From an uncultured bacterium (GTDB lineage Bacteria; Bacillota; Clostridia; Lachnospirales; Lachnospiraceae), in contig CANSYK010000003.1 of assembly GCA_947651225.1 (NCBI GenBank), forward strand, positions 1 through 64,000: a stretch of 64,000 nt of DNA, in the 5' to 3' direction. Below the pieces are notes generated by a model that searched no databases, was not told the origin of the DNA, and saw only the letters and a list, made by a program, of their open reading frames with translations. Position numbers and translations under genes: made by a program. This document shows positions 52,401 to 61,898 of this stretch, in pieces (position 1 is the stretch's first letter; each line of letters begins with the position of its first letter).

Positions 52401-53267
52401 TTAGTTTCCGTCAGTTGTACCACCTGTTGTATTTTCACCTTCTGTGCCACTACCGCTTCCGCCAGTTCCTGAATCATCACCACTAGCTGTTGGTGTCCCT
52501 TTTACTTCAAGGCCAACATGTTCATAATCCACTGTCTTATTAGCATCATCAAATACAAATGCTACAATATACTTTCCTTCTTCTACACTTGCAAGAGCTT
52601 CTCTGTCAATTGTCAGGACGCCTTTTTCATAAGTAAAATACTTTTTATCAATTGCAATTGTCTTTTCCATATCTGACGAATCCATTAAAACAACCGCAAA
52701 ACTGTTTGCCTTATAGTCATTGCTTCCCATATCAATCCCGGAAATCTTAATATCCTGTGGATCGAAATGAGAAAATTCCAGATTTTGTACCATAACTTTC
52801 GGACGATAGGTAGAAATCAAATAATTCTGATCAATTACCTCTACCACTTCATCATAAAGAAAATCCTGGCCGTCAACTGTAACATAAGCAGAACCATTTC
52901 GGATTGTAACTTTCTGAACCGTTCCCTGAACCTCCTGTGTGTCACCTGTTGATGTAGTATGGCGAACCAATACCTCCTGACCAATCAGCGCATATGCTGA
53001 ATTATTGGATACTGTCTGATTCAGATTGGACATCTGCTCTAATGCACTAAACTGTGCAAGCTGGGCAACAAAATCTGTATTATCTGCCGGGTCAAGCGGA
53101 TCCTGATACTGCATCTGTGTTACAAGTAACAAAAGAAAATCTTCTTTTCCAAGCTGTGAACCAACTTTTCTCTCTGCCTGCTCTTTCTCTGTCTGAGAAC
53201 TGTCTGAAATCCCAAGATATGGCTTATCCTGATCATCCCTTAAAATCGGTGCTATTAAACCAGCCAT
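52401..53267 (-). CDS. flgD: Flagellar hook capping protein FlgD
   Basis: Scaffold cap for hook growth. The N-terminal motif LGKEDFLLLLVTQMQYQDPL and DPADNTDFVAQLAQFSALEQ define the family. A Tudor/Fn3-like core follows. It has 288 residues, longer than many FlgD (about 220-240). After LEVKGTPTA the protein ends in a Gly/Ser/Thr-rich tail of about 30 residues, which is unusual. GGAGGAG precedes the ATG. Confidence 0.93.
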   Translation of the reverse strand: MAGLIAPILRDDQDKPYLGISDSSQTEKEQAERKVGSQLGKEDFLLLLVTQMQYQDPLDPADNTDFVAQLAQFSALEQMSNLNQTVSNNSAYALIGQEVLVRHTTSTGDTQEVQGTVQKVTIRNGSAYVTVDGQDFLYDEVVEVIDQNYLISTYRPKVMVQNLEFSHFDPQDIKISGIDMGSNDYKANSFAVVLMDSSDMEKTIAIDKKYFTYEKGVLTIDREALASVEEGKYIVAFVFDDANKTVDYEHVGLEVKGTPTASGDDSGTGGSGSGTEGENTTGGTTDGN

Positions 53268-53293
53268 CTAACTCCTCCTTTCCTAAAAAAATT

Positions 53294-54748
53294 TTATGCT
53301 GTAAAGTCAACGCTTCCGCCTGTATCACGCATTACCTGCCTGCGGACTGCCTCAGCACTGCTTTCTGTCTCTACAGAATCTGTTTCTGCCTCTTCCGTAT
53401 CAAAACGGAACTTTCTTCTTCCCTGTCTGGCAGCTTCATTCTGCCTCTGATTTTCTGCTTCTGCCTCATTGCTCTGTGTAAAGTCAAAATTGGAAATCTG
53501 AACATCTACGGATTCCACTTTCAGATTTTTGGATTCCAATGTTTCGCGAAGTTCAAACATCTGACTTTCCAATGCCTGCTTTGCCTCTTCCGACTGGACA
53601 TTGAAGGTTGCTGTCATCACACCGTCCCTTGATACTACAGAAAAAAGTACTTTGCCAAGACTTTCCGGGTTTAGCTGCATCTCCAGTGTTGTCACATTCT
53701 CGCTAAGCAAGCTGCGAAGCTGTGAACTAACCTGATTCACAATATCAACCATCTGCTGCATTCTCTGAGCGCCATTGAGTTCTGGTTTAGCAAGATTTGC
53801 CAAATCATCCTGCACACCATTCAACTGGTCAGAAAAAAGCGGTAAAACATTCTGCTGTGGCTCCTCTGCCTCTCTCTCAGAAAAAAGAAGCGAAGAAGTA
53901 TCTTCTGAACCATTTTCCAAAAAAGAATCCTGAGATGATTCCTCTGTAGAAGCGGTCTCTGCGATTTGCTCCGAAGAATGAGATATGGTAACTTTTTCTA
54001 CCATCTCAGAACTTTCCTGTTTCTGTCCAATATCTGCTTTCTCAGCAACAGCCCCTTTCAAAATAAGCGGCTGTTCTTCTGTACTATCCTGCTCCTGCAA
54101 AAGAACTTCAGCTTCTTCTGGCGTCATATCCTGCTGCTGTAAGAATTCCTCAAAATCAACCGGAGTATCAAGCTGCTCCATCATAGCTGCCAGAGAATCG
54201 GCATTTTCCTCCGAAAAATCTTCTAATGCGGCAGTCAAATCCATAAAATCCTGAAGAAGTCCTTCATCCGTAAGAAAATCTGTCGTCTCCTGTCCGCCAT
54301 CTACTAACAGCACAAACTGCTGCAATGTAGCAGTATCCAGTAAATCCATTACAGAAATCCCCAACAGTTCCAAAGCGCCATCAATTGTTTCATCATCCAC
54401 AGAAAGCGTTTTCTTGACAATATCACGAATTTCCTGTACAAGTTCTGTCATCTTGCCATCTTCTGCCATTCCATCTTCTGTCACAGGCTGTGACAGACCA
54501 TCTGCCTGTTTTGCACTTTCTGTCTGCAAATCATTGCGGTTTGCACTGCCAGACGCCTGCTCTAGCTTACTCGAAACGCCTGAAGGTTCTTTCACTGCAC
54601 CTGCATCACCTTTCTGCGCAGAAGCGCCATTGTTTAAAAACTGATCAAAGGATTTTGTACTGCCTGCTGAGACAGAAGTACTGCTTTTTGTAATCGCCAG
54701 CTCCTGAATCGAAACAGCGCCCAGGTTTACTCCATTTACACCTGCCAT
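53294..54748 (-). CDS. fliK: Flagellar hook-length control protein FliK
   Basis: Molecular ruler that triggers the FlhB substrate switch. The 484 residues are mostly low-complexity Gln/Glu/Ser/Asp sequence. The conserved C-terminal domain has TLEMQLNPESLGKVLFSVVS, then ATFNVQSEEAKQALESQMFE and VESVDVQIS. The extreme C terminus is variable. GGAGGTG precedes the ATG. It lies between the MotE-like gene and flgD, the standard place. Confidence 0.92.
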   Translation of the reverse strand: MAGVNGVNLGAVSIQELAITKSSTSVSAGSTKSFDQFLNNGASAQKGDAGAVKEPSGVSSKLEQASGSANRNDLQTESAKQADGLSQPVTEDGMAEDGKMTELVQEIRDIVKKTLSVDDETIDGALELLGISVMDLLDTATLQQFVLLVDGGQETTDFLTDEGLLQDFMDLTAALEDFSEENADSLAAMMEQLDTPVDFEEFLQQQDMTPEEAEVLLQEQDSTEEQPLILKGAVAEKADIGQKQESSEMVEKVTISHSSEQIAETASTEESSQDSFLENGSEDTSSLLFSEREAEEPQQNVLPLFSDQLNGVQDDLANLAKPELNGAQRMQQMVDIVNQVSSQLRSLLSENVTTLEMQLNPESLGKVLFSVVSRDGVMTATFNVQSEEAKQALESQMFELRETLESKNLKVESVDVQISNFDFTQSNEAEAENQRQNEAARQGRRKFRFDTEEAETDSVETESSAEAVRRQVMRDTGGSVDFTA

Positions 54749-54822
54749 TCTTTCACCTCCTTATAAAATATTTTATCTATGTCAAACAGATTGCTCTGTA
54801 GACACGCAAATAACTATCATTA

Positions 54823-55590
54823 CTATCTGTCAGTCCCAATTGTAGAAAGTTTCTTTGTAATCTGTGCCGCAAAAGTAGCATCCAGGTTTTCTAGAATCTG
54901 TGCTGCCTGGCTTTCTTTCATATTTCGTAAAATATCACAAATCAAATCCAGATCCTGTGGCATTTCTGTCAGCCTGGTTGCCGCATTGGCAGGTTCCATA
55001 CCCGCATATACGGTAGCAAGCGTTTTTGCGTTTTCCGAATACTGCAGTTCATCCAAAACCTTCTGATATATTTTTTCTGCATTTTCCGGTGCAATCTCCT
55101 CATAATAAGAACGATATTCGGAAATATCCGGTGCATTGTTATTAAACACAACATTTTCATCAAATCTTGCCACACGTTTTTCGAAAGCGTCATATTCGCT
55201 TCTGTAACGCTGCAGCTTTTTTACTTCCGCCTCTAACTCTGCTATGTAATCAGAATTGGCTGTTGTCGTTCCGGTTTCCGATTCTAACCTTCTCTCCAAT
55301 TCAGCAATCCGATCATTTGCCGATTTTAAGGTGTTATATTTGTAATTTCCTTCGGATGCCTGCTGCTCTTCTGACGCCTCTGGAAGAATCTTATTGATTA
55401 CTGGCACATCCTTTAATACAGGATATAAGACATTGCTGCCAATACCACCAACATCCAGCTTAATAAGGAAAGCAAATACGGCAAGCCAGATAAGAATGAT
55501 AATAATTGCAATCAATGCCGTTACCGCTTTACTTCCCTTGCTCTCCTCCTGACCGGCCAATGCTTGTTCCTCTTTCTTCTTCTTTGCCAT
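54823..55590 (-). CDS. MotE/YlxF-like protein with MgtE N-terminal domain
   Basis: 255 residues: a basic N terminus, one membrane helix (AVTALIAIIIILIWLAVFAFLI), a coiled coil (about 85-130), and a C-terminal helical domain resembling the MgtE N domain (TVYAGMEPANAATRLTEM, DLICDILRNMKESQAAQILE). This is the layout of B. subtilis YlxF and of MotE, a chaperone for a stator component in rhizobia. A role in motor or export assembly is inferred from position between fliJ and fliK. Confidence 0.82.
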   Translation of the reverse strand: MAKKKKEEQALAGQEESKGSKAVTALIAIIIILIWLAVFAFLIKLDVGGIGSNVLYPVLKDVPVINKILPEASEEQQASEGNYKYNTLKSANDRIAELERRLESETGTTTANSDYIAELEAEVKKLQRYRSEYDAFEKRVARFDENVVFNNNAPDISEYRSYYEEIAPENAEKIYQKVLDELQYSENAKTLATVYAGMEPANAATRLTEMPQDLDLICDILRNMKESQAAQILENLDATFAAQITKKLSTIGTDR

Positions 55591-55596
55591 AAGATA

Positions 55597-56052
55597 CTAC
55601 TCCTCACTTTCCTGTGCACTCCGGAATCGAAAACTAACTAATTCGTCAATCTCTTTTCTCTCCTGTGCTTCTAATTCCCGCTTAAACTGTTCAAATGCCT
55701 TTTCTTTCAGCTTTTCATAAGTCTTCCTTTCCTTCATGGCATTGTCCAGTTTTTCTCTTGCCTCGTCAACCCTCTGTTTCTGCTGTTTTATCACAAACTT
55801 CTGCACATTAATATTATATTTTGCATTTTCCACACTATTCTCTAAAGTCTTAATTTCACAAATGATCAGCGCATCCTGTACCGCTGCCGTCAGTGCGTCC
55901 TGATAGGCTTCTTTTTTTGCAATCAGAACTTCTAACTTTCTTTCCTCTTCACGGAGTTTTGCAACTTCCATTCCATATTCCGCTTTTGCCTGATCCTCTA
56001 ACTTATATTTAATGGACAGAATACTCTCCATCTTAAAAATAAATTTTGCCAT
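55597..56052 (-). CDS. fliJ: Flagellar export chaperone FliJ
   Basis: Forms the coiled-coil shaft of the FliI ATPase ring. The 151 residues are almost entirely helical and charged, starting MAKFIFKMESILSIKYKLED and including KLREEERKLEVLIAKKEAYQ and VIKQQKQRVDEAREKLDNAM. The family is recognised by length, coiled coil and position after fliI rather than by residues. Confidence 0.87.
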   Translation of the reverse strand: MAKFIFKMESILSIKYKLEDQAKAEYGMEVAKLREEERKLEVLIAKKEAYQDALTAAVQDALIICEIKTLENSVENAKYNINVQKFVIKQQKQRVDEAREKLDNAMKERKTYEKLKEKAFEQFKRELEAQERKEIDELVSFRFRSAQESEE

Positions 56053-56089
56053 GCTCCCTCATTCCTATCTACACTGCCCGATTTTCTCC

Positions 56090-57424
56090 CTACGTATCAT
56101 TTTTTAAGTCGGAAGCATCATCAAAAATTGCAATTAATCTATTTACTATTTCGTCATAATCATATTTATCATAAACATCCTGTATTAAAAATCCGTTCAC
56201 TTCATCAATTTTTGACAATGCAAAATCTATATTTTTATTAGAGCCAGGCTTATATGCGCCAATATTTACCAAATCCTCTGCTTCCGCATAGGTTGCCAGC
56301 ACATTTCTTAACTGGCCGCTCGCCTGCTTCTGCCCTTTCTCTACAATGCTGCTCATAACACGGGAAATGCTCTGCAATACATCAATCGCCGGATAATGGT
56401 TTTTATGGGCAATCTTGCGGTCTAACATAATGTGGCCATCCAAAATACTTCTCGCTGTATCGGTAATCGGTTCATTCATATCATCACCATCTACCAGAAC
56501 AGTATAAAGCCCTGTAATAGAACCTTTCTCAGAACACCCTGCCCGCTCTAAAAGCTTTGGCATTTCAGCATATACGCTTGGAGGATATCCTCTTGAAACA
56601 GGCGGTTCCCCAGAAGCTAACCCAATCTCCCGCTGCGCCATAGAAAAACGTGTCAGGGAATCCATCATCAGTAAAACATCTTTCCCCTGATCTCGAAAAT
56701 ACTCAGCAACTGCTGTTGCGGTCTTTGCCGCTTTATTTCGAATCAGCGCCGGTTTATCAGAAGTCGCAACGACTACCACCGAACGTGCCATTCCTTCCGG
56801 CCCTAAGTCACGCTCAATAAATTCACGCACCTCACGCCCGCGCTCTCCAATCAATGCAATTACGTTGATATCTGCTTTTGTATTTCTTGCAAACATACCA
56901 AGAAGAGTACTTTTGCCAACGCCACTTCCGGCAAAAATGCCAATTCGCTGGCCTTTTCCAACCGTAATCAACCCATCTACCGCTTTTACACCAAGCGGCA
57001 ATACTTCATCAATAATCTTCCTCTTTAACGGATCTGGCGGCTCTGCCTCTACCGAATATCCCTGCATCTTTCCAAGTACAGAATGGTCAATCGGGTTGCC
57101 AAGCCCGTCAAGTGTTTTCCCAAGCAGCTCATCACCTGCCCTGACCTTTAAGGGCGCATTGGTATTTTCTACCCGGCTTCCCAGACCTACTCCCGCCGTC
57201 TGATCATATGGCATTAGAAGCACTCTGTCATCCCGAAATCCAACAACTTCCGCATGAATCACCTGATTGGTATCTTTCGTAATAATCCGACACAAATCAT
57301 TCATTTTAGCAGAAGGCCCAATTGATTCAATCGTAAGGCCAACTACCTTCGCCACTTTGCCAAGACGCTTCTCATAAGACTGTTCTAAAAGCATATTATA
57401 TTTTGATAAATCAATATCTGTCAT
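56090..57424 (-). CDS. fliI: Flagellum-specific export ATPase FliI
   Basis: Powers early steps of flagellar export. The 444 residues have Walker A GIFAGSGVGKSTLLG (Lys171), IALIGERGREVREFIERDLG, the Walker B region DVLLMMDSLTRFSMAQREIG, LASGEPPVSRGYPPSVYAEM and GSITGLYTVLVDGDDMNEPI, all diagnostic for the FliI/InvC group rather than F1 beta. GGGAG precedes the ATG by 9 nt. Confidence 0.97.
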   Translation of the reverse strand: MTDIDLSKYNMLLEQSYEKRLGKVAKVVGLTIESIGPSAKMNDLCRIITKDTNQVIHAEVVGFRDDRVLLMPYDQTAGVGLGSRVENTNAPLKVRAGDELLGKTLDGLGNPIDHSVLGKMQGYSVEAEPPDPLKRKIIDEVLPLGVKAVDGLITVGKGQRIGIFAGSGVGKSTLLGMFARNTKADINVIALIGERGREVREFIERDLGPEGMARSVVVVATSDKPALIRNKAAKTATAVAEYFRDQGKDVLLMMDSLTRFSMAQREIGLASGEPPVSRGYPPSVYAEMPKLLERAGCSEKGSITGLYTVLVDGDDMNEPITDTARSILDGHIMLDRKIAHKNHYPAIDVLQSISRVMSSIVEKGQKQASGQLRNVLATYAEAEDLVNIGAYKPGSNKNIDFALSKIDEVNGFLIQDVYDKYDYDEIVNRLIAIFDDASDLKNDT

Positions 57425-57443
57425 ACAGATACGCTCCCTTCAA

Positions 57444-58280
57444 CTAGAACACAAGCATTTTAACGTGTTCTTCCAGGTTTTCAAGCTGGGCATCCAGACT
57501 ACAGTCAATAATTTTATTATCCGTTTCTATGATACACTGATTTTCTTCCAGGCTTGCATCCTCAATAATATCTAATTCTTCTACTTCTTTCGCAATTGCT
57601 TTAAAAGTCGATTTTTTTGAGGAAACACGCCCCATATCCTTTTTGGAAACCCGGATAATAATCTGTTTTGTCTTTTCCAGATTCCTGACTGCATTGCCTA
57701 TCAGATACAAAATTACCTCTTTCTTATTTTCACAGACAACTCCGGTAATCTTCTTCACAAGGGAAGCAACAAGATTCGCAAATACAGGTTCTAATTCTTC
57801 CCGCTGCTCTTCTAATTCCTGGCAGCGCCCCTGATATTCTTCCTCTAATTCCTGGCGCTTTTGCTCTAACTCCATGGCAGCCTGCATTTTTCCATCCTCT
57901 CTGCCAAGCTTCTCACCCTCTGTACGTGCCTGCTCCTGAATAGTACCTGCCTGTTTTTTTGCCTGTTCAATAATCTCTTCTGCCTCCTGTCTGGCAGAAA
58001 GCAGTATACTCTCTCTTTCCTGTTCCATCTCTGCGGAAAGTTTTTCTCTTTCCTCTCTGGCAACATCATCCATCGAAATCACGGACAAGCCATCGGAATA
58101 GTCCTTTCCTTCCTCATCTTCTGAAAGGCTCTCCCCAAATGTCTGGAAATGAAAATCCTCTGCTTCCTCTTCTCTGTTATAAATCGTTGGAATATGCTCT
58201 TCAATCTGTTCATCTGAATCAATCAGACGTACCTTTGAAGGGTCCACACTAAAATAGACAGACTTAATCAAATTAGACAA
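57444..58280 (-). CDS. fliH: Flagellar assembly protein FliH
   Basis: Binds and holds FliI at the C-ring. It has 278 residues: an N-terminal SNLIKSVYFSVDPSKVRLID, an acidic region, a long Glu/Gln-rich coiled coil (QEAEEIIEQAKKQAGTIQEQ), then the C-terminal domain with FANLVASLVKKITGVV. The start is taken as the TTG at 58280, 8 nt after GGAGGTGA and overlapping the fliG stop by 8 nt. A GTG six codons upstream overlaps the SD. The TTG choice gives the usual FliH N terminus. Confidence 0.88.
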   Translation of the reverse strand: MSNLIKSVYFSVDPSKVRLIDSDEQIEEHIPTIYNREEEAEDFHFQTFGESLSEDEEGKDYSDGLSVISMDDVAREEREKLSAEMEQERESILLSARQEAEEIIEQAKKQAGTIQEQARTEGEKLGREDGKMQAAMELEQKRQELEEEYQGRCQELEEQREELEPVFANLVASLVKKITGVVCENKKEVILYLIGNAVRNLEKTKQIIIRVSKKDMGRVSSKKSTFKAIAKEVEELDIIEDASLEENQCIIETDNKIIDCSLDAQLENLEEHVKMLVF

Positions 58281-59283
58281 CGATCTCGTCACCTCCACCT
58301 CTGGAGATAATAATCTCAGCAGAATCCTCTAACTTACGGATAATATTAACTATTTTCTGCTGTGCCTCTTCTACATCCTTCATACGAACTGGCCCCATAA
58401 AGTCCATATCCTCCCGAATCATTGTTGCAAGACGGGAAGAAAGGTTACTAAAAATAAGATTCTGCACTTCTTCATTAGAGCCCTTCAAAGCAACCGCAAG
58501 CTCATTATTATCTACTTCACGCAGCACACGCTGAACAGAACGGTCGTCCAGAGACAAAATATCCTCGAATACGAACATCTTCTTGCGGATTTCGTCTGCA
58601 AGCTCCGGATCTTCAATTTCCAGACTTTCCATAATATGTTTTTCTGTACCACGGTCTACTGTATTCAAAATTTCTACGATAGAATCTACACCACCAACAA
58701 CTGTGTAATCCTGATTTACCAAAGACGCAAGTTTCTGTTCCAACACCTTTTCCACCTCTTTAATCACATCAGGAGAGGTACGATCCATCTGTGCAATACG
58801 CTTTGCAACATCTGTCTGCTTATCAGGCGTCAACGCTGAGATAATAGCCGATGCCTGGGAAGATGGCAGATAGGATAATATCAATGCGATTGTCTGTGGA
58901 TGCTCATCCTGAATGAAGTTCAACAACTGGCTGGCATCTGTTTTCCTTACAAACTCAAACGGACGAACCTGCAAAGATGCTGTCAGTTTGCCAATAACAT
59001 CTTTTGCGCGCTCTGCACCAAGCGATTTTTCCAGCAAATCTTTTGCATAGGCTATACCACCCTCCGCTATGTATTGCTGTGCAAGGCAGACCTCGTAAAA
59101 TTCATCCAATACCTGATCTTTTACTGATGGAGCTATGCTTCGGGTATTAGCAATTTCCAGAGTAAGCTGCTCAATTTCGTCCTCTTTCAAATGTTTAAAT
59201 ACATTAGCAGACTTTTCAGGCCCGAGGGCAATCAACAAAATCGCCGCTTTTTGGACACCGCTAATTTCCTCTGTCTTAGCCAT
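58273..59283 (-). CDS. fliG: Flagellar motor switch protein FliG
   Basis: C-ring protein that receives torque from MotA. The 336 residues contain VQKAAILLIALGPEKSANVF, the EHPQTIALILSYL motif of the middle domain, and the C-terminal torque helix (FVFEDILSLDDRSVQRVLRE) with LALKG-like and IREDMDFMGPVRMKDVEEAQ. Length and order fit the family exactly. Confidence 0.97.
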   Translation of the reverse strand: MAKTEEISGVQKAAILLIALGPEKSANVFKHLKEDEIEQLTLEIANTRSIAPSVKDQVLDEFYEVCLAQQYIAEGGIAYAKDLLEKSLGAERAKDVIGKLTASLQVRPFEFVRKTDASQLLNFIQDEHPQTIALILSYLPSSQASAIISALTPDKQTDVAKRIAQMDRTSPDVIKEVEKVLEQKLASLVNQDYTVVGGVDSIVEILNTVDRGTEKHIMESLEIEDPELADEIRKKMFVFEDILSLDDRSVQRVLREVDNNELAVALKGSNEEVQNLIFSNLSSRLATMIREDMDFMGPVRMKDVEEAQQKIVNIIRKLEDSAEIIISRGGGDEIVV

Positions 59284-59330
59284 GTTACATCCATCCTTTC
59301 TTTATTATCAATATGGCCTTGCGGCTCTGT

Positions 59331-60956
59331 TTACATGTCCCAATCATCATTCAGCCAGTTCCGCAAAAGCTGGGCAACTGCCTCTGGATTTTCATCTACA
59401 AACTTCTCAATCATCTTTCTGGTCTCAGACTTATCACTAAATTCAATATCATCCAGTGACTGGTTCTCCTTTGTCGTAGCAAGAAGCTGTTCCACAGAAA
59501 GCTCTGGCTCCTCTTCGGAAACTTTAACAGGAGCTGTTCCACGGATTACAACATAAATCAACAGTGCAATAATCAGAACCGCAAGAATGATCATCAGATA
59601 ATCTGATACTGTTCTGCCTGTTTCCGCCTTTTCCACGAACTTTGGAACCTCATATGCCATTACCGAAATATTTGCTGCATTGACACCAGATGCATTAGCA
59701 ATCGTGTTAATCTCATCATCTGTCAGAGTAATCTGTGTCCGTTCACTGTTTGCAGCCATAAACTCTTCAAATGTCATACCATCTAAAGTTCCATCTGCCT
59801 CTAACAACGCTTCATCATAAACACGATAACGCAGGGCAACAATTCCCAGAGAAGATTCATCATACTGAATTGCCGGTGTCTCCTGTACAATATTTTCTAT
59901 TGTCTCATCCGTCAAAAGATCCTGCAATTTTTCAATATCCACACTGCTTGACGACCTAGTTCCTGCATCGTATACATAATCGGTATCGTCATCATTCGAA
60001 CCTGTTCCCGGCTCTCCGCCGCTTCCGCTTCCGCCTTCTGACTTATATGTATAGAGATTGGTCGGATAACCGTATTCTCTTCCCTCTGCAACAGAATACG
60101 TCTTTCGCAGTGTTTCTGCCTTGTTCACATTAAAGCGGATGCCCTGTGTACCAACCTGAACATCATCATAGTTGGATTTCACCATTAACTTTGTAATATT
60201 TGATGCAATATTATTGCGAAGCTTTTCGCAATATTCTACTGTGCTGCCTGCAGCAGCTCCTCCGCCTCCCAGAGAATCAGAAGTCGCACCATTATAAATA
60301 CAGTTAGATTCTGTATCATTGATGATAACATGTTCTGTATCTGTTCCAACAGCATTAGCAAGCCACCCGGCCAATGCCACCGCCGCATCTGTAGTCAGCT
60401 CTTTTTTCTTTGATTCACTGACTTCAAGCAAAGCGGTAACAGAAGTTTTATCTCCTTCATCCAATATGCTGTATGTCTGTTCTGGTACATCAATAAACAC
60501 TTTGGCATCATTGATAAAGGAATACTGCGCCAAGCTCCTCTGAAGATCCGTCTGCAACGCAAGAATTCTTTTCTGTGATTTCTCACTCTCTGTTGTGGAC
60601 ATGGAATTATCAAAGGCCTTATCCCACGTATACCCCGTATCGACCAAGTTGTTATCACTCATCGCATACAGCGCATTTGTCATATCACCCTTCTGGACAT
60701 ACAGCGTCAGCCCGTCACTCGATGCCTTATAGGATATTCCCGCATCGTCCAACGCCTTTGCCATCGCATTGGCATCATCTAATTTACTAAACTCCTGAAA
60801 TCTTGTGTAGGTCGGCCTGGATACAATAAATGCAACAACACCAATCAGCACTAATACTGCACAGACCACCACAATTATTATTGTCTTCTGCCTGCTGGAA
60901 TATTTTTTCCAAAACTCCATTATCCTAGCAGGAATCTCTTTCACTCTCTCTTGCAT
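59331..60956 (-). CDS. fliF: Flagellar MS-ring protein FliF
   Basis: Builds the MS ring in the membrane. The 541 residues have an N-terminal helix (TIIIVVVCAVLVLIGVVAFI), the ring-building motifs (YTRFQEFSKLDDANAMAKAL, SLAQYSFINDAKVFIDVPEQ), and a loop with a Gly/Ser/Asp-rich stretch (about 305-330). A C-terminal helix (YLMIILAVLIIALLIYVVI) precedes the FliG-binding tail ENPEAVAQLLRNWLNDDW. GGGAG precedes the ATG. Confidence 0.96.
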   Translation of the reverse strand: MQERVKEIPARIMEFWKKYSSRQKTIIIVVVCAVLVLIGVVAFIVSRPTYTRFQEFSKLDDANAMAKALDDAGISYKASSDGLTLYVQKGDMTNALYAMSDNNLVDTGYTWDKAFDNSMSTTESEKSQKRILALQTDLQRSLAQYSFINDAKVFIDVPEQTYSILDEGDKTSVTALLEVSESKKKELTTDAAVALAGWLANAVGTDTEHVIINDTESNCIYNGATSDSLGGGGAAAGSTVEYCEKLRNNIASNITKLMVKSNYDDVQVGTQGIRFNVNKAETLRKTYSVAEGREYGYPTNLYTYKSEGGSGSGGEPGTGSNDDDTDYVYDAGTRSSSSVDIEKLQDLLTDETIENIVQETPAIQYDESSLGIVALRYRVYDEALLEADGTLDGMTFEEFMAANSERTQITLTDDEINTIANASGVNAANISVMAYEVPKFVEKAETGRTVSDYLMIILAVLIIALLIYVVIRGTAPVKVSEEEPELSVEQLLATTKENQSLDDIEFSDKSETRKMIEKFVDENPEAVAQLLRNWLNDDWDM

Positions 60957-60989
60957 AACAATGCTCCCTTGGTATTTTTCTGATTTCGA

Positions 60990-61334
60990 TTAGAACTGAA
61001 GATTCATTAATTCCTTATAGCCAGTCATAAATGCATCCCTGACCGCCACCGTATACTGAAGTGCAACATTTGCCTTTTGCTGCGCAATCTGCAAATCATG
61101 AATACTGTCTGATTCACCCATTGCATATTTAATTTCCTCTTCTTCCGCTGCATTGCTGTAAGCATTCGCCTCACTAATCAGATTAACGGCCGCATCCAAT
61201 ATATTTCCAAATGCACTCCCGTCTTCTTCCGCATTAATCAAAAGAGAATCAGACTCCATCGCCAGATCCGAATGAATCTTTGGTGCCTGAAATAAAGAAT
61301 CAAAATTTACATCAAATAAAGATGACACGTTCAT
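60990..61334 (-). CDS. fliE: Flagellar MS ring-rod junction protein FliE
   Basis: Joins the MS ring to the proximal rod. The 114 residues have the FliE core FGNILDAAVNLISEANAYSN and ESDSIHDLQIAQQKANVALQ, with YTVAVRDAFMTGYKELMNLQ at the C terminus. It lies 14 bp after flgC and before fliF. Confidence 0.95.
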   Translation of the reverse strand: MNVSSLFDVNFDSLFQAPKIHSDLAMESDSLLINAEEDGSAFGNILDAAVNLISEANAYSNAAEEEEIKYAMGESDSIHDLQIAQQKANVALQYTVAVRDAFMTGYKELMNLQF

Positions 61335-61348
61335 AACATCCCCCTAAC

Positions 61349-61786
61349 TTATTTACCAATTTCCAGCGCCTTTAGCTGCATATTTTTTGATGCATTAAAA
61401 GCAGTAACATTCGCTTCATAAGAACGGCTGGCATCAATCATATTTGTCATTTCTGTTACTGTATTTACATTTGGATATGTAACATAGCCATCTTCATTTG
61501 CATCTGGATGGGATGGATCATATACCATACGGCAATCCGTTTCATCATCCTCAAAAATACTCGCAATCTTAACTCCCTGTCCTACATACCCCTTTGTGCC
61601 TAAAAGCACTTCATCAAAAGAAGGATATCCTTTCTCATGGAAAATAACAGACTTTCTTTTATACACATTTCCATCCGCATCCCTCGTTGTATTAACATTT
61701 GCAATGTTTTCGGAAATAATATCCAGTCTTGTTCTCTGTGCAGTCATACCCGATGAACTAATATCCATACCTGTAAAAACACCCAT
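61349..61786 (-). CDS. flgC: Flagellar basal-body rod protein FlgC
   Basis: Proximal rod component. The 145 residues start MGVFTGMDISSSGMTAQRTR and continue with LDIISENIANVNTT, then VTYPNVNTVTEMTNMIDASR and SYEANVTAFNASKNMQLKAL, the rod-protein signatures at both ends. The ATG at 61786 has GGAGGG 6 nt upstream. An in-frame ATG 105 nt upstream would add a Cys/Arg-rich extension not found in the family. Confidence 0.95.
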   Translation of the reverse strand: MGVFTGMDISSSGMTAQRTRLDIISENIANVNTTRDADGNVYKRKSVIFHEKGYPSFDEVLLGTKGYVGQGVKIASIFEDDETDCRMVYDPSHPDANEDGYVTYPNVNTVTEMTNMIDASRSYEANVTAFNASKNMQLKALEIGK

Positions 61787-61860
61787 ACATTTCCCTCCAT
61801 TCACTGCCTCTTGCAGATTTTTTTCATTTTTCATCCTGTCGCACAAACCTGAACTTCTCA

Positions 61861-61882
61861 CCGGACACCTCCCTGTGTTCCG
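61861..61882. other. Small GC-rich hairpin between flgB and flgC
   Basis: CCGGACAC and GTGTTCCGG pair with one bulged base around a 6-nt loop. It lies 16 nt after the flgB stop and about 75 nt before the flgC start. It may tune the ratio of the first two cistrons; no U-run follows. Confidence 0.45.
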
Positions 61883-61898
61883 GAAACCCATTTTACCG

